A stretch of DNA of 7,952 bases from Candidatus Aminicenantota bacterium (GTDB lineage Bacteria; Acidobacteriota; Aminicenantia; UBA2199). Both the position numbers and the translations under genes were made by a program. Where the stretch lies: NCBI GenBank assembly GCA_020355945.1, contig CP070627.1, forward strand, positions 6,395,890 through 6,403,841, read 5' to 3'. This document shows, piece after piece, positions 5,451 to 7,952 of this stretch; position 1 is the first letter of the stretch, and each line of letters starts with the position of its first letter. Under the pieces are notes generated by a model that saw only the letters and a program-made list of their open reading frames with translations, did no database searches and was not told the origin of the DNA.

Positions 5451-6503
5451 ATGGATGATTTGAATTTGGATGGTCGGCTGGTGGGACCGGGACACCCGGT
5501 GTATATTATTGCAGAGATCAGTGCCAATCATAATCGCGATAAAAATGTGGTACGTAAATTAATAGATATTGCCGCAGATACGGGTTTTGATGCGGTAAAA
5601 TTCCAAACATACGAACCATTGGAAGTGTTCAGCGGAAGAATTACCACTCGCGATGTCCATTATGAACACGTATATGGTGACCGTTACTGGTGGGAAGTAG
5701 CCAGGGATGAAATCCTGATGCCCCGGGAATGGTTCGGCGAAATGTTTGATTATGCAAAATCCAGGGGTCTCCAGGCCTTTTCCACGGTTCATTCGGTAAA
5801 GGATGCGGAATTTATCATGCAGTTTAATCCCCCGGTGTTTAAAGTGGCTTCTATTGATGTCTCTTACCTGGATTTTCTCAAAGGCCTGGCTGCTTTTAAC
5901 AAACCCATCATTCTATCTACAGGGATGCATTACCTGGGAGAAATCGAAGAAGCGGTGCATGCTATCAGGAGAGAAGGGAACGATCAATTGGCGGTGCTGC
6001 ACTGCGTGTCTTGCTATCCACCAAAACCGGAAACCGTGAATTTAAGAAACATTGTTATGCTGGAAAAGGCCTTTGATTTGCCGGTGGGATTTTCAGACCA
6101 CAGCCCGGATAATTATATGGACATTGCCGCAGTTGCTTTAGGTGCGTGCATCATTGAAAAGCATGTGACTCTCGATCGAACCATGAAAGGTGTGGACCAT
6201 CCCTTTTCCCTGGAACCCGATGGGATGAAGTACCTGGTGAAAGGGGTTCGAGAAGCAGAGAAAGCACTGGGAACCTGGGGCCGGAATCTATCAAATGAGG
6301 AATTAGGCACCAGGCAAATGGTGCGCAGAAGTGTGGCTGCCCGGTTTGATATTAAAAGAGGTGATACCTTTAGCCGGGAAAATCTAAAACTGGTCCGACC
6401 CGGGACCGGTCTGCATCCCAGGTATCTTGAACAAATCCTGGGGAAAAAAGCAGCCGTGGACATTAAAAAGGAAGATTTAATCACCTGGGATATGGTGAAA
6501 TAA
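5451..6503 (+). CDS. NeuB/PseI-family nonulosonic acid synthase
   Basis: This 350-residue enzyme has the normal length and two domains of the sialic acid synthase family: a TIM barrel (about 15-270) and a C-terminal SAF/antifreeze-like domain (about 290-350). Members condense phosphoenolpyruvate with an N-acylated hexosamine in the cytoplasm, giving a nine-carbon acidic sugar. Visible family residues are A-E-I-S-A-N-H-N (21-28), K50 and Q52 in V-K-F-Q-T-Y, K131 in F-K-V-A-S, STGM (156-159), the metal-binding histidines H217 (SDH) and H238 (EKH), and R316 in R-P-G-T-G of the SAF domain, which in Neisseria NeuB contacts the substrate of the partner subunit. The Y-W-W-E-V-A-R-D-E-I-L-M-P stretch (79-91) is not what I expect of typical NeuB or PseI, so the sugar (Neu5Ac, Pse, Leg or other) is left open. 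The ATG is the first possible start after an in-frame TGA at 5409, with only a weak AGGTG (5442-5446). It heads a tight operon. Confidence 0.92.
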   Translation: MDDLNLDGRLVGPGHPVYIIAEISANHNRDKNVVRKLIDIAADTGFDAVKFQTYEPLEVFSGRITTRDVHYEHVYGDRYWWEVARDEILMPREWFGEMFDYAKSRGLQAFSTVHSVKDAEFIMQFNPPVFKVASIDVSYLDFLKGLAAFNKPIILSTGMHYLGEIEEAVHAIRREGNDQLAVLHCVSCYPPKPETVNLRNIVMLEKAFDLPVGFSDHSPDNYMDIAAVALGACIIEKHVTLDRTMKGVDHPFSLEPDGMKYLVKGVREAEKALGTWGRNLSNEELGTRQMVRRSVAARFDIKRGDTFSRENLKLVRPGTGLHPRYLEQILGKKAAVDIKKEDLITWDMVK

Positions 6504-6526
6504 AAAATCTATAAAAAGGGGAAAAA

Positions 6527-7498
6527 ATGAAAATCAGGTCATATATAAGAGGAGATGAGAGTGAGATTATGGAATTGGATGCCAGGGAATTGCCCTCGCG
6601 GTGGAATCCCCGGACATTGGAGAACTGGTATTGGAAATTTACCGATAGAAATCCCGCGGGGCACTCGTTCATCTGGGTGGCGGAGCATGAAGACCACCTG
6701 GTGGGGCATTTTGCCGCTGTACCTTTCCGGTTGAAAGTGTTTGATGAAGAACTCACTGCATCCCATACCATTGGCGCATTAGTGGATAAAAAGTTCCAGA
6801 AGCGTGGGTTGCTGAAATTCGTCGGTGATAAATTAATGGATGAACTGGTACGAAATAATATCACTTATACCTGGGGATTCCCCAACAAGCTGGCTCATAA
6901 ATTTGAAAATATGGCTTTAGGCTATCATGACTTGCTCAATTTTGATGAATGGAATCTCAAAACAACTAACCTGGAAAAGGGCCCTCCCAACCCGAATATT
7001 CACCAGGTGATGGAATTTGACCGGAGATTTGATCAACTGTGGGAGACCTGCTCTTCGGATTATGAGATTGCTGTGGTGAGAAAGTCGGCCTATCTGAATT
7101 GGCGTTATCTTCAGCGACCCGATTGGGAGTATTTCCCTTTTGCATTCTATGAAAATGATGTCTTGAAGGGTTATGTGGTTTTAAAGTTATACAGGGAAGC
7201 AGAGGCATTAAGGGGACATATTATCGATATCTTTGGCGCACGGAATGATGAACAAACTCTTTCTCATTTAATTGACCACAGTTTGAATTTTTTCATTGAA
7301 AAAAATGTAACAGAGGTAATGGTGTGGATTTGGGGTAATTGCCTGATCGAAGAACTTTTCACCCGCAAGGGATTTTCAAAAAAAGAAATCGACCGGCCGT
7401 TAATCTTGAGAATAAACAAAGAACATAAATATCAAAAGGAAATATTGGACAATTCCCACTGGTATTTTACCATGGGAGATTCAACGGAGATATTCTAA
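6527..7498 (+). CDS. GNAT-family N-acyltransferase, probably surface-glycan related
   Basis: The 323-residue protein looks like a two-domain GNAT enzyme that would transfer an acyl group from acyl-CoA to an amine. The first domain (about 1-125) holds the W-Y-W-K-F...N-P-x-G opening (34-45), V-G-H-F-A-A-V-P (59-66) and the CoA-loop region V-D-K-K-F-Q-K-R-G-L-L (86-96). The final loop position is L96 rather than the usual G or A. The G-F-P-N at 117-120 and L-N-W-R-Y at 190-194 are typical of a GNAT group often seen in polysaccharide clusters. The second domain (about 160-290) is GNAT-like but less clear, and the C-terminus ends in H-W-Y-F-T-M-G-D-S. AAGGGG (6516-6521) lies five bases ahead of the ATG, and the gap to the NeuB stop is 23 bases, so co-transcription is very likely. 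N-acylation of an amino sugar near the NeuB step is inferred. It ends in two tandem TAA stops. Confidence 0.82.
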   Translation: MKIRSYIRGDESEIMELDARELPSRWNPRTLENWYWKFTDRNPAGHSFIWVAEHEDHLVGHFAAVPFRLKVFDEELTASHTIGALVDKKFQKRGLLKFVGDKLMDELVRNNITYTWGFPNKLAHKFENMALGYHDLLNFDEWNLKTTNLEKGPPNPNIHQVMEFDRRFDQLWETCSSDYEIAVVRKSAYLNWRYLQRPDWEYFPFAFYENDVLKGYVVLKLYREAEALRGHIIDIFGARNDEQTLSHLIDHSLNFFIEKNVTEVMVWIWGNCLIEELFTRKGFSKKEIDRPLILRINKEHKYQKEILDNSHWYFTMGDSTEIF

Positions 7499-7501
7499 TA
7501 A

Positions 7502-7918
7502 ATGAAACTGCATCATATTGGTAAAGTGGTGAAAGACCTTGATGAGGCGGTAAAATATCATAAAGAAACCTTTGGTTTGGAGCCTATGGGTGAGCGGGTG
7601 ACAGACCCTATCCAAAAAGTAGACGTGGTGGTATTGAATACCGGTTATGGCGAGGAAATTACCCTGGAGTTGATCTGTCCTATCAGTGATGATTCACCGG
7701 TGAATAAATTTTTGAAAAAGGGGGGTGGGCTTCATCATTTGAGTTTTGAGGTGGAGGACATTCACCAGGCCATTGCGGAATTCCGGGAAAAGGGTGCATT
7801 AATATTGGGGGATGTCGTGCCCAGTGCAGGTCATAAAGGGATACCCAGTGTATGGTTGTACACACGTTCCCGGGAATTGATCGAGTTAATGGAGGTTCAG
7901 AGGACAGAGCTCAGATGA
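7502..7918 (+). CDS. VOC-superfamily (glyoxalase-fold) metalloprotein, methylmalonyl-CoA-epimerase-like
   Basis: This 138-residue single-domain protein has two beta-alpha-beta-beta-beta modules of the vicinal oxygen chelate fold. Expected metal ligands are H5 (L-H-H-I-G), E56 (T-L-E-L), H79 (G-L-H-H-L-S-F) and E128 (E-L-I-E-L). The overall sequence resembles methylmalonyl-CoA epimerase. By eye, however, the second catalytic glutamate of that enzyme (E48 in the Propionibacterium protein) falls on a valine in V-D-V-V-V (40-44), so true epimerase activity on methylmalonyl-CoA is unlikely. With NeuB and GNAT genes upstream, epimerisation or another metal-assisted step on a sugar or acyl intermediate fits better, but this is inference. 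The ATG comes three bases after the GNAT stop (TAATAAATG), with GGAGA at 7486-7490 inside the upstream gene, so translation is probably coupled. The stop overlaps a possible ATG (ATGA, 7915-7918). Confidence 0.88.
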   Translation: MKLHHIGKVVKDLDEAVKYHKETFGLEPMGERVTDPIQKVDVVVLNTGYGEEITLELICPISDDSPVNKFLKKGGGLHHLSFEVEDIHQAIAEFREKGALILGDVVPSAGHKGIPSVWLYTRSRELIELMEVQRTELR

Positions 7919-7952
7919 GAAAATCCATAATCAAAAGTTTTTGCGGGGGGTC
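7915..7952 (+). other. possible 5' end of a following ORF, running off the window
   Basis: ATG 7915 overlaps the VOC stop as ATGA, and the frame reads MRKSIIKSFCGG to the window edge. AGAGG (7899-7903) lies 11 bases upstream. It could start the next operon gene. However, from 7932 it is the G-rich repeat, and the window start, which carries the next part of such a repeat, is stopped in the corresponding frame at 40-42. A short repeat-derived ORF is therefore at least as likely. Confidence 0.25.
7932..7952 (+). repeat. 5' part of the G-rich repeat, cut by the window end
   Basis: CAAAAGTTTTTGCGGGGGG followed by TC matches 2558-2580. Its last eight bases equal the first eight of the window, where the repeat continues into its hairpin half. 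Together the three fragments outline a repeat whose A/T-rich 5' part precedes a G-run and then a hairpin. Confidence 0.5.

Noticed and set aside
7502..7918. Methylmalonyl-CoA epimerase
   Set aside because: The fold and metal ligands agree, but a catalytic glutamate seems to be missing and the operon concerns surface sugars.

Overview
The window is bacterial DNA of moderate G+C and carries five complete protein genes, all on the + strand, plus one initiator tRNA gene. Shine-Dalgarno sites, consensus sigma70-type promoters and a CCA-encoding tRNA-fMet show it is bacterial. The phylum cannot be fixed from the sequence. Repeat-rich intergenic DNA beside a large membrane-fused spermidine-synthase-like protein reminds me of uncultivated lineages such as Aminicenantes/Acidobacteriota or Desulfobacterota, but that is only an impression. 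Both ends of the window lie inside the same kind of G-rich repeat, so this may be a whole repeat-bounded contig.

Layout. 1-62: end of a G-rich hairpin repeat. 73-2502: an 809-residue membrane protein with a central class I methyltransferase/spermidine-synthase fold whose catalytic motifs are degenerate. 2503-3094: a 592-base non-coding stretch with a second fragment of the G-rich repeat, a perfect consensus promoter driving tRNA-fMet (2685-2761), an 18-bp tandem duplication, and the first copy of a 112-bp dispersed repeat. 3095-5254: a 719-residue polytopic membrane protein of the DUF6044 (YkoS) type. 5255-5450: a 16-bp palindrome and the second copy of the 112-bp repeat. 5451-7918: a tight three-gene operon (NeuB-family nonulosonate synthase, GNAT acyltransferase, VOC protein). 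At 7915 a possible next start codon overlaps the VOC stop, and the G-rich repeat begins again at once.

How the parts fit. The NeuB homologue is expected to condense phosphoenolpyruvate with an N-acylated hexosamine to give a sialic/pseudaminic-type sugar. The GNAT enzyme could acylate an amino sugar, and the VOC protein could be an epimerase or other metal enzyme in the same pathway. The DUF6044 protein looks like a GT-C-like membrane protein of surface polysaccharide assembly. The inferred theme is cell-surface glycan biosynthesis; the cytidylyltransferase and glycosyltransferases it would need are not in the window.

The most interesting signal is the 112-bp repeat, about 91% identical and without gaps, found once upstream of the DUF6044 gene and once upstream of the NeuB operon. 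Both copies keep a TTGAAA - 17 bp - TGgTATYCT promoter pointing at the downstream gene. The element may be a portable promoter/leader that puts two glycan loci under common control. A second family, the G-rich repeat, recurs three times and reads K-S-F-C-G-G in the two copies that include its 5' part.
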